DNA of 39,636 bases from Candidatus Latescibacterota bacterium (lineage in GTDB: Bacteria; Latescibacterota; UBA2968; UBA8231). The notes beneath the pieces were generated by a model. That model saw only the letters and a program-made list of their open reading frames with translations. It did not search any database and was not told the DNA's origin. Each line of letters starts with the position of its first letter. Positions within the stretch are counted from its first letter, which is position 1. Made by a program: the position numbers and the translations under genes. Below are positions 8,608-16,159 of this stretch, one piece after another. Location: NCBI GenBank assembly GCA_016187725.1, contig JACPJE010000241.1:8992-48627 (forward strand), read 5' to 3'.

Positions 8608-9572
8608 AGCCCCGGCTCTCCGTCGTCATCGTCAACTGGAACACCCGCCAGTTGCTGCGCGACTGCCTGGAGGCCCTCCAGGCCGACCCTGCTTCCAGCC
8701 AGTGGGAGGTGCTGGTGGTGGACAACGCCTCGGCCGACGGCAGCGCGGCCATGGTGCAGACCTGTTTTCCCCAGGTGCAGCTGCTGGTCAGCCCGGAGAA
8801 CCTGGGCTTCAGCCGGGCCAACAACCTGGCCCTGGAAAAGGCGAGGGGAGAGTACCTATTGCTGCTCAACTCGGATACCCGGGTGGAGCGGGGGGCCCTC
8901 GGGGCGCTGGTGGATTTCGTGGAGGGCCACCCCCGGATCGGGGCGGCCGGCCCCATGCTGCTCAATGCGGACGGATCGCTGCAGCTGTCCTGCGGCATCG
9001 TCCCCAGCCTGCGGGCCGAAATTGCGCATAAATTGTTATTGCACAGACTTTTTCCCTTCTTTAAATTAGCCGGCTGGGACCACGGCTCGGCCCGCTCCGT
9101 AGGCTGGGTTTCGGGGGCTTGCCTGTTGATCCGCCGCCAGGCCCTCGAAGAGGTAGGACCCCTTGATCCGGCCATCTACATGTGTTGCGAAGACCTCGAG
9201 TGGTGCCTGAGGTTGAGCAAGGGAGGCTGGCAGATCTTCTACTATCCCTTCAGCCGCGTGATCCATTTGGAAGGCCAGAGCATCCGCAGGAACCTGGAGG
9301 AGATGCTGGTGGTCAGCCAGCAGAGCCTATTCTACCTTTTCCAGAAGCATTTCGGCCCGGGCCAGCTGTTCATCCTCCGCCTGCTGACCCTCATCGAGAT
9401 GGGTTTGCGCAGCGCCCTGTGGAGCGCCCTCTTCGTCTGTTTCCCAGCCCGGCGGGCAGAGGGCCTGCAGCGCCTGCGGGCCTACCGCCAGATCCTGCGC
9501 CGGTCCCTCTTCGACCGCACGTACTGGTCGCCGATGAAAACCCCCGCTGACAAGCGAAGTTCGGAGAACTGA
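8604..9572 (+). CDS. Glycosyltransferase family 2 (rhamnosyltransferase-like)
   Basis: This 322-residue GT-A enzyme starts with LSVVIVNWNTRQLLRDCLEAL, then the nucleotide-binding VVDNASADGS, NLGFSRANNLAL and the metal-binding LLNSDTRV. CGIVPSL and the acceptor-side CEDLEWCLRLSKGGW follow. This motif set is typical of WbbL/rhamnosyl-type GT2 proteins, though donor prediction from motifs is unreliable. The ATG at 8604 makes an ATGA overlap with the preceding stop. A second in-frame ATG at 8592 is possible. A C-terminal hydrophobic segment may hold it to the inner membrane. Confidence 0.88.
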   Translation: MKPRLSVVIVNWNTRQLLRDCLEALQADPASSQWEVLVVDNASADGSAAMVQTCFPQVQLLVSPENLGFSRANNLALEKARGEYLLLLNSDTRVERGALGALVDFVEGHPRIGAAGPMLLNADGSLQLSCGIVPSLRAEIAHKLLLHRLFPFFKLAGWDHGSARSVGWVSGACLLIRRQALEEVGPLDPAIYMCCEDLEWCLRLSKGGWQIFYYPFSRVIHLEGQSIRRNLEEMLVVSQQSLFYLFQKHFGPGQLFILRLLTLIEMGLRSALWSALFVCFPARRAEGLQRLRAYRQILRRSLFDRTYWSPMKTPADKRSSEN

Positions 9573-9573
9573 G

Positions 9574-10737
9574 ATGACAGGTCGTATCCAAATGTTCAAA
9601 CCCTGGTTCGAAGCAGCGGAGCACGAGGCCCTCCGCCAGCCGCTGGAGACCGGCTGGGTGGGCCCCGGACCCAAGGTGAAGGAGTTCGAGCAGCGCTTCG
9701 CCCAGTACGTTGGGGCCCAACACGCCGTCGCCCTGAATTCGGCCACCGCCGCCCTCCATCTGGCCATGCTGGTGAGCGAGGTGAAGGACCGGGAGGTCCT
9801 GACCACCCCCATGACCTTTGTGTCCACCAACCACGCCATCCTCTACGCCGGCGGCCGGCCGGTGTTCTGCGACGTGGAGGCCGACACCCTCAACATCGAC
9901 CCGCGCGAAGTGGAGCGCCGCATCACCCCGCAGACCCGGGCCCTGGTGGTGGTCCACTACGCGGGGCACCCCTGTGCCATGGACGAGCTGGTGGGGATCG
10001 CCCGCCGGCACCGGCTGACCCTCATCGAAGACGCCGCCCAGGCCTGCGGCGGCACCTACGGCGGCCGCAAACTGGGCAGCATCGGGGACATCGGCTGCTT
10101 CAGTTTCGAGTCCAAGAAGAACCTCTCCACCGGTGACGGGGGGATGTTCACCACCGACGACGACCGCGTGGCCGAGCGGGTGCGCAAGCTGCGCTGGATG
10201 GGTATTTCGAGCGGCACCTGGGATCGCTTCAACAACGGCCATCCGGGCCGGGCCTGGGAATACGAGGTGGAGGAGGTGGGCTTCAAATACGGCATGAACG
10301 ACCTGGCCGCGGCCCTGGGGCTGGTGCAACTGGGCAAGCTGGGCCGGGCCAATGCCCTGCGGCGGCGCGTGGTGGAGCGCTACCGGGAGGCGCTGGAGGG
10401 AGTGGAGGGCATCGAGCTGCTCGACCAGCGCGCCTACGGCCAGAGCGCGCACTACGCCATGATCATCAAGGCCGACGAGCGCGACGCCCTCTCCGACTAC
10501 CTAGCGGCGCACGAGATCGAGTCGGCCGTCCATTTCTATCCCAACCACCTGCTGCCCATCTACCAGCCCTACGCCGCCCGCCTGCCGGTGGTCGAGGCGG
10601 AGTGGAAGCGCATCCTGACCATCCCCCTCTACCCGCACCTGGCCGCCGAGGCCCAGGAGCGGGTGATCGCCTGTATCCAGAGCTTTGCAGCGGAACGCGC
10701 CGCCGGCCGCGCGGTACCCCAGGCTGCCGGTCTTTGA
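9574..10737 (+). CDS. DegT/DnrJ/EryC1-type PLP-dependent sugar aminotransferase
   Basis: This 387-residue enzyme has the family's full motif set. NSATAALHLA binds PLP phosphate, TTPMTFVSTNHAILYAGG follows, IEDAAQACGG contains the Asp that contacts the pyridine nitrogen, and FSFESKKNLSTGDGGM carries the Schiff-base lysine (K182). It transfers an amino group, usually from glutamate, to a keto-sugar nucleotide, giving an amino-deoxy sugar for the polysaccharide. The ATG at 9574 follows the previous stop by one base. No matching dehydratase/ketoreductase pair lies beside it, so the keto-sugar substrate must be made by genes elsewhere. Confidence 0.93.
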   Translation: MTGRIQMFKPWFEAAEHEALRQPLETGWVGPGPKVKEFEQRFAQYVGAQHAVALNSATAALHLAMLVSEVKDREVLTTPMTFVSTNHAILYAGGRPVFCDVEADTLNIDPREVERRITPQTRALVVVHYAGHPCAMDELVGIARRHRLTLIEDAAQACGGTYGGRKLGSIGDIGCFSFESKKNLSTGDGGMFTTDDDRVAERVRKLRWMGISSGTWDRFNNGHPGRAWEYEVEEVGFKYGMNDLAAALGLVQLGKLGRANALRRRVVERYREALEGVEGIELLDQRAYGQSAHYAMIIKADERDALSDYLAAHEIESAVHFYPNHLLPIYQPYAARLPVVEAEWKRILTIPLYPHLAAEAQERVIACIQSFAAERAAGRAVPQAAGL

Positions 10738-10775
10738 GGCGGATTCACGGCCCGCAGCAGGAGACAAGTGCGGTC

Positions 10776-11879
10776 TTGAAGGTGCTCTTTGTCACCCAGT
10801 ACGGCATGCTGGCCGCCAGCAGCCGGACGCGGGTTTTTCAGTACCTGCCCTACCTTCAGGCCCAGGGCATCCAGGCCCGGGTCATCACCGTGCTTCCCGA
10901 CCGGGGCCTGGGCGGCTCGCAGCTCCAGGTGACCCGCAGCCCCTGGAGCAAGCTGGCTTACTATCTGTGGGCGGCCTGGCGCACCTTCGGCTGCGGCCTG
11001 CAGGTCTGGTGGGTGGCCCGGGACGCCGAGGTGCTGTTCATCCAGAAGGTCATCTTTCCGGCCCCGGTGCGCTGGCTCTTGCGCTGGCGCCGGCCCCCGG
11101 TGGTCTACGACTTCGACGACGCCATCTTCACCACCGAGGTGCGCCGCCGGCACTGGCTGGCCGCCTGGAAGCAACGGCGCAACGCCGCCGGCCTGCCGGC
11201 CATGCTCCGGCTGGCCGACCACGCCCTGGTCGAAAACGAGTACACCGCTGCCTTTGCCGCCAGCTGCTGCTCCCGGGTCTCGACTATCACCGGCCCCATC
11301 GACACCCAGCGCTACGGGGCTGGCAGCCCTCCTCCCGCAGGCCGGGACGAGGTGGTGCTGGGTTGGATAGGCAGCGCCACCACCCTGCCCTATCTGGAGT
11401 TGATCCGCGCCCCGCTGGCGCGCTTGGGCCGGCGCTTTCCCCACGTGCGCCTGCGGGTGATCGGGGCGGCATCCGTGGAACTGGAGGGCCTGCCGGTGGA
11501 GGCCCGGCCCTGGTCGCTGGAAGGAGAGGTGGAGGAACTGCGCAGCTTCGACATCGGCCTGATGCCAGTGCCCGACGATCCCTGGACGCGTGGCAAGGGC
11601 GGGTACAAACTGCTCCAGTACATGGCCTCGGGTTTGCCGGTGGTCACCAGCCCGGTGGGGATCAACTGCCAGATCGTCCGCGACGGCGAGACCGGTTTCT
11701 GGGCGCGCACCTCCGAGGAGTGGGAAGAGCGCCTGGCGCGCCTGATCGCCGACCCGGCGCTGCGCCGGGGGATGGGGCAGCGGGGGCGGGCGGCGATGGA
11801 GGCAGGCTATGCCTTGGAGTTGAGCAGCCGGCGCCTGGGGGAAATCCTGAGACAAGTGGCCGGGAAAGAGGTCGTATGA
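10776..11879 (+). CDS. GT4-like glycosyltransferase
   Basis: This GT-B protein of about 367 residues starts KVLFVTQYGMLAASSRTRVFQYLPYLQ. The acceptor domain contains PPVVYDFDDAIF, the DFDDA motif of a recognisable glycosyltransferase subgroup. The donor domain has LGWIGSATTLPYLELI, FDIGLMPVPDDPWTRGKGGYKLLQYMASGLPVV and DGETGFWARTSEEW. I took the TTG at 10776 as start because the fold begins there; GGAG lies about 12 bases upstream, which is rather far. Its 3' end (AAAGAGG then ATGA) looks built to couple into another gene, but only a 17-codon frame follows. Confidence 0.88.
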   Translation: MKVLFVTQYGMLAASSRTRVFQYLPYLQAQGIQARVITVLPDRGLGGSQLQVTRSPWSKLAYYLWAAWRTFGCGLQVWWVARDAEVLFIQKVIFPAPVRWLLRWRRPPVVYDFDDAIFTTEVRRRHWLAAWKQRRNAAGLPAMLRLADHALVENEYTAAFAASCCSRVSTITGPIDTQRYGAGSPPPAGRDEVVLGWIGSATTLPYLELIRAPLARLGRRFPHVRLRVIGAASVELEGLPVEARPWSLEGEVEELRSFDIGLMPVPDDPWTRGKGGYKLLQYMASGLPVVTSPVGINCQIVRDGETGFWARTSEEWEERLARLIADPALRRGMGQRGRAAMEAGYALELSSRRLGEILRQVAGKEVV

Positions 11880-11929
11880 AGCCCGGCGCAGCCGGCCTTT
11901 CTGGGGAGGGGGTGCTTGATTGCGGTTAA
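11876..11929 (+). pseudogene. 17-codon frame with a coupled start; possible gene remnant
   Basis: An ATG at 11876 overlaps the upstream stop as ATGA and has AAAGAGG four bases before it, exactly like functional junctions in this operon. The frame ends after 17 codons (MKPGAAGLSGEGVLDCG). It could be the head of a deleted gene or a short leader; no function can be assigned. Confidence 0.3.
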
Positions 11930-12135
11930 TTTCTTATACTTTTACCAGTACAGCCCGAACCGCCGGCGGCCGGCGATTTTGTCGCCTTGGGTGATACTGG
12001 TCACTTCGCCAGCCGGCCGGCGGCCGGAACTTATGAGTATCATGCCTCTCTGGGCCTGCTGTTGAACGGGTGTTGTTCTGGTCCGGGGGCCGGCGCCGTG
12101 GGTTGCTGCGCGCTGTAACTACTGGGATAGGGCGT
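11930..12135 (+). other. Intergenic region with GC-rich direct repeats and an inverted repeat
   Basis: This gap sits inside an otherwise tightly packed cluster. GCCGGCGGCCGG occurs at 11962-11973 and again at 12016-12027. TGATACT (11992-11998) pairs with AGTATCA (12036-12042) around a GC-rich centre. TATACT at 11935-11940 could be a -10 element, but no convincing -35 is seen. The region may carry a promoter or attenuator for the epimerase gene. Confidence 0.4.
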
Positions 12136-13101
12136 ATGAAAGTTCTGATCACCGGAGGAGCAGGTTTCATCGGATCCCACCTGGCCGAGCGCCACTTGGC
12201 GATGGGAGATCAGGTGGCCATCATCGACAACCTCTCCACGGGCAGCATCACCAACGTCCAGCACCTCGAAGGGAACCCTCACTTTTCCTGCATCATCGGC
12301 GACATCCTTGCCATCGAGGTGATGCGCGAGCTGGTGGCCGAGTGCGATTTGATCTACCACCTGGCCGCGGCCGTGGGCGTGGACTTCATCATCGAGAACC
12401 CCCTCCTGTCGCTGACCACCAACATCCGCGGCACCGAGATTCTGCTCGAACTGGCCACCGACAAGAAGAAGAAGGTGGTACTGGCCTCCACCTCCGAGAT
12501 CTACGGCAAGCGCAACGGCCATGTCCCCTTCAAGGAAGACGCCGACCGCATCCTGGGATCGACCACGGTGATCCGCTGGACTTACTCCACCTCCAAGGCC
12601 GTCGATGAACTGCTGGCCCTGGCCTACTGGCACGAAAAACGCCTGCCCTGCGTCATCGTCCGGCCCTTCAACGTGATCGGCCCCAGGCAGACCGGGCACT
12701 ACGGCATGGTGGTCCCGCGCTTCATCAAGCAGGCCATGCTGGGCCACCCGATCACCGTGTACGGCGACGGGGAGCAGCGTCGCTGCCTGACCTATGTCGA
12801 TGATGCCCTCGATGGCCTGATCGCCCTGGCTCTCAGCGACAAGACGGTGGGAGAGATCTTCAACATCGGCTCCCACTTCGAGATCAGCATCAAGGATCTG
12901 GCGCACAAGATCAGGGAACTGACCAAGAGCGAATCCGAGATCAAGTTCATCTCCTATGAGCAGGCCTGGCCCAAGGGCGTGTACGAAGACCTGGTCTACC
13001 GTGCCCCGGATCTAGAAAAAATCCGCAAGTACATCAATTACAACCCCCGGATCGATCTGGACGAGGCCCTCACCCGGATCATCGCCCATTCCGAGCGCTG
13101 A
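12136..13101 (+). CDS. NAD-dependent nucleotide-sugar epimerase/dehydratase (extended SDR)
   Basis: This 321-residue extended short-chain dehydrogenase/reductase carries GGAGFIG at 7-13, DNLSTGSITNV as the NAD ribose-binding loop, the STSEIYG serine/threonine segment and the catalytic Y150-x-x-x-K154 (TYSTSKAVDE). RPFNVIGPRQ and CLTYVDDALDGL complete the family pattern. It is closest in style to UDP-glucose 4-epimerase, UDP-glucuronate decarboxylase and WbpP-like enzymes; the exact reaction cannot be fixed. It supplies a nucleotide sugar to the surrounding glycosyltransferases. The ATG at 12136 is preceded by a weak GGGATAGGG site, and its stop touches that of the convergent sixA gene. Confidence 0.9.
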   Translation: MKVLITGGAGFIGSHLAERHLAMGDQVAIIDNLSTGSITNVQHLEGNPHFSCIIGDILAIEVMRELVAECDLIYHLAAAVGVDFIIENPLLSLTTNIRGTEILLELATDKKKKVVLASTSEIYGKRNGHVPFKEDADRILGSTTVIRWTYSTSKAVDELLALAYWHEKRLPCVIVRPFNVIGPRQTGHYGMVVPRFIKQAMLGHPITVYGDGEQRRCLTYVDDALDGLIALALSDKTVGEIFNIGSHFEISIKDLAHKIRELTKSESEIKFISYEQAWPKGVYEDLVYRAPDLEKIRKYINYNPRIDLDEALTRIIAHSER

Positions 13102-13596
13102 TCAGCGGCTCAGGCCCTCGGCCAGGCGGGGGATGAAGAGCCACTGGAGCCGGCCCAGGCCGGGCCTCACCTCCGACCAGCGCTCCGCCTCCAGTTCGAG
13201 GGCGGCCAGGCCGGCGGTGGTCAGGCGCAGAGAACCGCCGCACAGCAGGGACAGCCACTCTTCCAGGCCCGGATTGTGGCCGATCACCAGCAGCGGATCG
13301 CAGCGGTCATCCTGTTCGCCCAGCACCACGCCGAGCACCTGGGGGGGAGCCAGATAGAGCCGCTGGTCAAAAACCAGGACACCGGAGTCCAGCACCGTGC
13401 CCAGGCCCTCGGCGGTTTCCCTGGCCCGGGCTGCGGGCGAGGACAGGATCAGCCGGGGCCCTTCCTCCAGGGTGCCCAGCAGGCGGGCCAACTGGGGCAC
13501 ATCCCGCCGACCCCGCTTGTTGAGGGGGCGGTCGAAGTCGGCCTGGGCGGCGGACCAGTCGGACTTGGCGTGGCGCATGACCAGCAGGGTTTTCAC
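13102..13596 (-). CDS. sixA: SixA-type phosphohistidine phosphatase
   Basis: This 164-residue member of the histidine phosphatase superfamily begins MKTLLVMRHAKSDW, with catalytic R8-H9 in the RHxK variant typical of SixA. DFDRPLNKRG follows, then LILSSPAARARETAEGL and the second histidine in LLVIGHNPGLEEWL. SixA removes phosphate from phosphohistidine on signalling proteins; in E. coli it acts on PTS-Ntr NPr. A PtsN-like EIIA is encoded about 7 kb away, which makes a functional link possible but unproven. The gene is convergent with the epimerase, with no gap between stops, and divergent from the YjbQ-like gene. Confidence 0.9.
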   Translation of the reverse strand: MKTLLVMRHAKSDWSAAQADFDRPLNKRGRRDVPQLARLLGTLEEGPRLILSSPAARARETAEGLGTVLDSGVLVFDQRLYLAPPQVLGVVLGEQDDRCDPLLVIGHNPGLEEWLSLLCGGSLRLTTAGLAALELEAERWSEVRPGLGRLQWLFIPRLAEGLSR

Positions 13597-13621
13597 GGTG
13601 CGCGGTGCTCCGGTAAATTAG

Positions 13622-13657
13622 TTGCGCCCCGGATGCAGGGGCGGTATTTTGTAAAAT
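13622..13657 (+). promoter_or_regulatory. Hairpin plus promoter-like elements between divergent genes
   Basis: CGCCCC (13625-13630) and GGGGCG (13638-13643) can form a six-pair stem. It overlaps TTGCGC (13622-13627), which lies 17 bases before TATTTT (13645-13650), a possible promoter for the downstream plus-strand gene. TATTTT and AAAATA (13653-13658) also form a short inverted repeat. Consensus matches are modest. Confidence 0.35.
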
Positions 13658-13690
13658 ATACCCTCCCCGGACTCAACCTTCCACCCAGGG

Positions 13691-14770
13691 ATGCCGCGGA
13701 TGTCTGCCAGCCCCCTCGAGATCGAACTGGACATCAAGCCCGCTTCGCGCTTTGAGTTGATCGACATCAGCGCCAGGATCGCCCAGGAAAAGGGCGACGT
13801 GCTGGCCGGGTTCCGCAAAGCCCTCTACTGCTCCTTCCACACCACCGCCGGTTACCTCGAACAGGGATTCTGTGAGCGGCTGGGCCACAGCCGCAAGCAG
13901 CTCGACCCCATCTTCAGGGCCATCCAGCGGATCTTTCCCCCCGATGCGGGCTACTTCCACGACCGCATGCAACTGCGCGACGAATTGAGCGAGAGCGAGA
14001 AGGAACGCGAGCCGGTCAATGCCGACTCCCACCTGACCTTTATCAGCGCCGGTCTGAAGAACTGCGTCACCTATCTCAACCGTCCGGGCCAGCCGGTCTA
14101 CTTCGTCGAACTGGACGGGATCTACAAAAACTACCGGCGGCAGCGCCGCACTGCAGTGCTGGGCTACCACGACGAGGAGATCGTCTTTCGCGGGCGCCTG
14201 TCCATCCCGGTGCAGTCGGCGCACCAGATCGACTCCTTCAACCTCAAGGACCCGCGCTACGGGCTCTTTGCCCAGCTCGAGGAGTGGATCGCCTCGTACG
14301 GCGTCGAGAAGGGGCGCATCGACCTGCGCCTGGACCCCAGGGAGCAGCACGTGGGCTTGACGGTGAACGAGTACGAGACCCTGCTGATGCGCAATGATCT
14401 GCCCCAGGTCCTGGGCGATCCGCTGCGCTACATGGTGCAGCACGGCAAGAAGCTCTTGCGCCACCCGGGCACCATCCCCGGCAAGACCCGCGACTACGCC
14501 ACCTACGATCTGATCCACCTCTACAACGAACTGCTCGACAGCGTGCCTGTAGGGCGCTCCGTGATCGACAAGATCTTCTCGGTGCTGTCCACCCCGGCCT
14601 CGCGCATCCTGCGCCTCAAGCGCCACATCAGCCTGCTGGTCTCCGACCGCCAAGAGGCCGGTCAGGGGCGCATCGTGCAGGGCACCTACCAGAGCCCAAT
14701 CTTGTTACAACACCAGCCGGCTGCCGAGGGAGCCCGCTACCTGGACATCACCCTCAGGCGCTTCAAATAG
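13691..14770 (+). CDS. Uncharacterised protein with YjbQ/UPF0047-like N-terminal domain
   Basis: I do not recognise the 359-residue protein as a whole. Residues about 20-170 carry the UPF0047/YjbQ pattern: FRKALYCSFHTTAGYLEQ (H50-T-T-A-G), then DAGYFHDR, VNADSHLTFISAGLKN (H114) and a later VELDG/YRRQRRTAVLGYHDEE region that replaces the usual LGTWQ...E.DGPR ending. YjbQ proteins are about 130-140 residues, and some have weak thiamine-phosphate synthase-like activity. Residues about 175-359 are unfamiliar and mixed alpha/beta in appearance, with no TM segment. The start could be 13691 or the second ATG at 13700. It lies 14 bp upstream of the phosphomannomutase gene, so it may be co-transcribed with sugar-activation genes. 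Confidence 0.6.
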   Translation: MPRMSASPLEIELDIKPASRFELIDISARIAQEKGDVLAGFRKALYCSFHTTAGYLEQGFCERLGHSRKQLDPIFRAIQRIFPPDAGYFHDRMQLRDELSESEKEREPVNADSHLTFISAGLKNCVTYLNRPGQPVYFVELDGIYKNYRRQRRTAVLGYHDEEIVFRGRLSIPVQSAHQIDSFNLKDPRYGLFAQLEEWIASYGVEKGRIDLRLDPREQHVGLTVNEYETLLMRNDLPQVLGDPLRYMVQHGKKLLRHPGTIPGKTRDYATYDLIHLYNELLDSVPVGRSVIDKIFSVLSTPASRILRLKRHISLLVSDRQEAGQGRIVQGTYQSPILLQHQPAAEGARYLDITLRRFK

Positions 14771-14784
14771 GGAAGAGCCAGGCC

Positions 14785-16125
14785 GTGCGGGTAGAGCCCT
14801 CCATCTTCAAAGCCTACGACATCCGGGGCACCTATCCCGACCAGCTCGACGAGCAGGTGGCCCGGGCCATCGGCCGCGCTTTTGCCACCTTTTTGCAGGC
14901 CGAAGAGGTGGTGGTGGGACGCGACATGCGCCTCTCCAGCCCGGCCATCTTCGCCGCGGTGGTGGGCGGGCTCACCGCCCAGGGGGCCGGGGTGACCGAC
15001 ATCGGCATGGTCAGCACCGACCAGTACTACTTCGCCTGCGCCGAGTTGGGGCATCCCGGCATGATGGTGACCGCCTCCCACAATCCCCCCCAGTACAACG
15101 GCTTCAAGATGGTGCGGCGCATGCCCTATCTGCTCAGCGGCGACGAGGGCATCCAGGATCTGCGCCGCCTGGTCGAGGCAGATGCCTTTGCCCCTGCCAA
15201 GGCCAAGGGCCAGGTGCGCGCCCTGGACCTGAGCCAGGGATTCGTCGACAAGGTGCTGGACCTCATCGATGTGCAGGGGCTCAAGCCGCTCAAGGTCATC
15301 GCCGATACCGGCAACGGCATGGTGGGGCCCATCCTGAAAAGGGTCTATGAGCGCCTGCCGGTGCAGTTGGTCGGCCTGTACCTGGACCCGGACGGCCGGC
15401 TGCCCAACCACGGCCTCGACCCCATGCAGCCGGAGAACCGGGCCGAATTGCAGCGCCGGGTGCGCGAGGAGGGGGCGGACGTGGGTTTTGCCTTCGACGG
15501 GGACGGGGACCGCTTCTTCGCCATCGATGACCGGGGGGAATTCGTCTCCGGGGATTTTCTCACTGCCCTGCTGGGCTGCTACCTGCTGGAGCGACATCCG
15601 GGCTCGCGGATCATCCACGACGTGCGCGCCTCCTGGGCGGTGCCCGAATTGATCGGGCAGGCCGGCGGCACTGCCCTGATGGAGCGGGTGGGCCACGCCT
15701 TCATGAAGGCGCGGTTGTACCGGGAGGGGGCGGTGTTCGGCGGCGAGGTGACCGGGCATTACTATTTCCGCGACTTCTTCGGGGCCGATTCCGGGATCGT
15801 GCCTTCGCTGATCGTGCTGGAATTGCTCTCCCGCAAGGGGAAAAAGCTCTCCGAACTGCTGGCCCCGCTCGAAGCCAAGTACTTCATCTCCGGCGAGATC
15901 AACTCCAAGGTCGCCGACCCCCAGGGCCGGCTCCAGGCCCTGGCCAGCCGCTATGCGGACGCCCGCATCGAGCGCCTGGACGGCGTCTCCATCACCTATC
16001 CGGACTGGCACTTCAACGTGCGGGCCTCGAACACCGAGCCGCTGCTGCGCCTGAATCTGGAAACCCGGAGCCGGGCGCAGCTGGAGGCGAAGCGGGACGA
16101 GGTGCTCGCTTTGATCCGTTCCTGA
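14785..16125 (+). CDS. Phosphomannomutase/phosphoglucomutase
   Basis: This 446-residue alpha-D-phosphohexomutase has all four signature sites: FKAYDIRGTYP at the N-terminus, the phosphoserine loop VTASHNP (S98), the metal loop DGDGD (238-242), the sugar-recognition GGEVTGHYYF and the C-terminal phosphate-binding RASNTEPLLRLNLE. It interconverts 6- and 1-phosphates of mannose and/or glucose, feeding GDP-mannose or UDP-glucose type donors. The GTG start at 14785 has AGG upstream. The order YjbQ-like gene, mutase, then Wzx suggests one operon supplying precursors to the polysaccharide. Confidence 0.93.
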   Translation: MRVEPSIFKAYDIRGTYPDQLDEQVARAIGRAFATFLQAEEVVVGRDMRLSSPAIFAAVVGGLTAQGAGVTDIGMVSTDQYYFACAELGHPGMMVTASHNPPQYNGFKMVRRMPYLLSGDEGIQDLRRLVEADAFAPAKAKGQVRALDLSQGFVDKVLDLIDVQGLKPLKVIADTGNGMVGPILKRVYERLPVQLVGLYLDPDGRLPNHGLDPMQPENRAELQRRVREEGADVGFAFDGDGDRFFAIDDRGEFVSGDFLTALLGCYLLERHPGSRIIHDVRASWAVPELIGQAGGTALMERVGHAFMKARLYREGAVFGGEVTGHYYFRDFFGADSGIVPSLIVLELLSRKGKKLSELLAPLEAKYFISGEINSKVADPQGRLQALASRYADARIERLDGVSITYPDWHFNVRASNTEPLLRLNLETRSRAQLEAKRDEVLALIRS

Positions 16126-16159
16126 TTTCCGCCGTTTTATCCCCCTTGTTTCCCGATCC

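Noticed and set aside
11962-12027. Two GCCGGCGGCCGG copies considered as a CRISPR or tandem array
   Set aside because: Only two short copies, low complexity, no spacer regularity and no cas genes.
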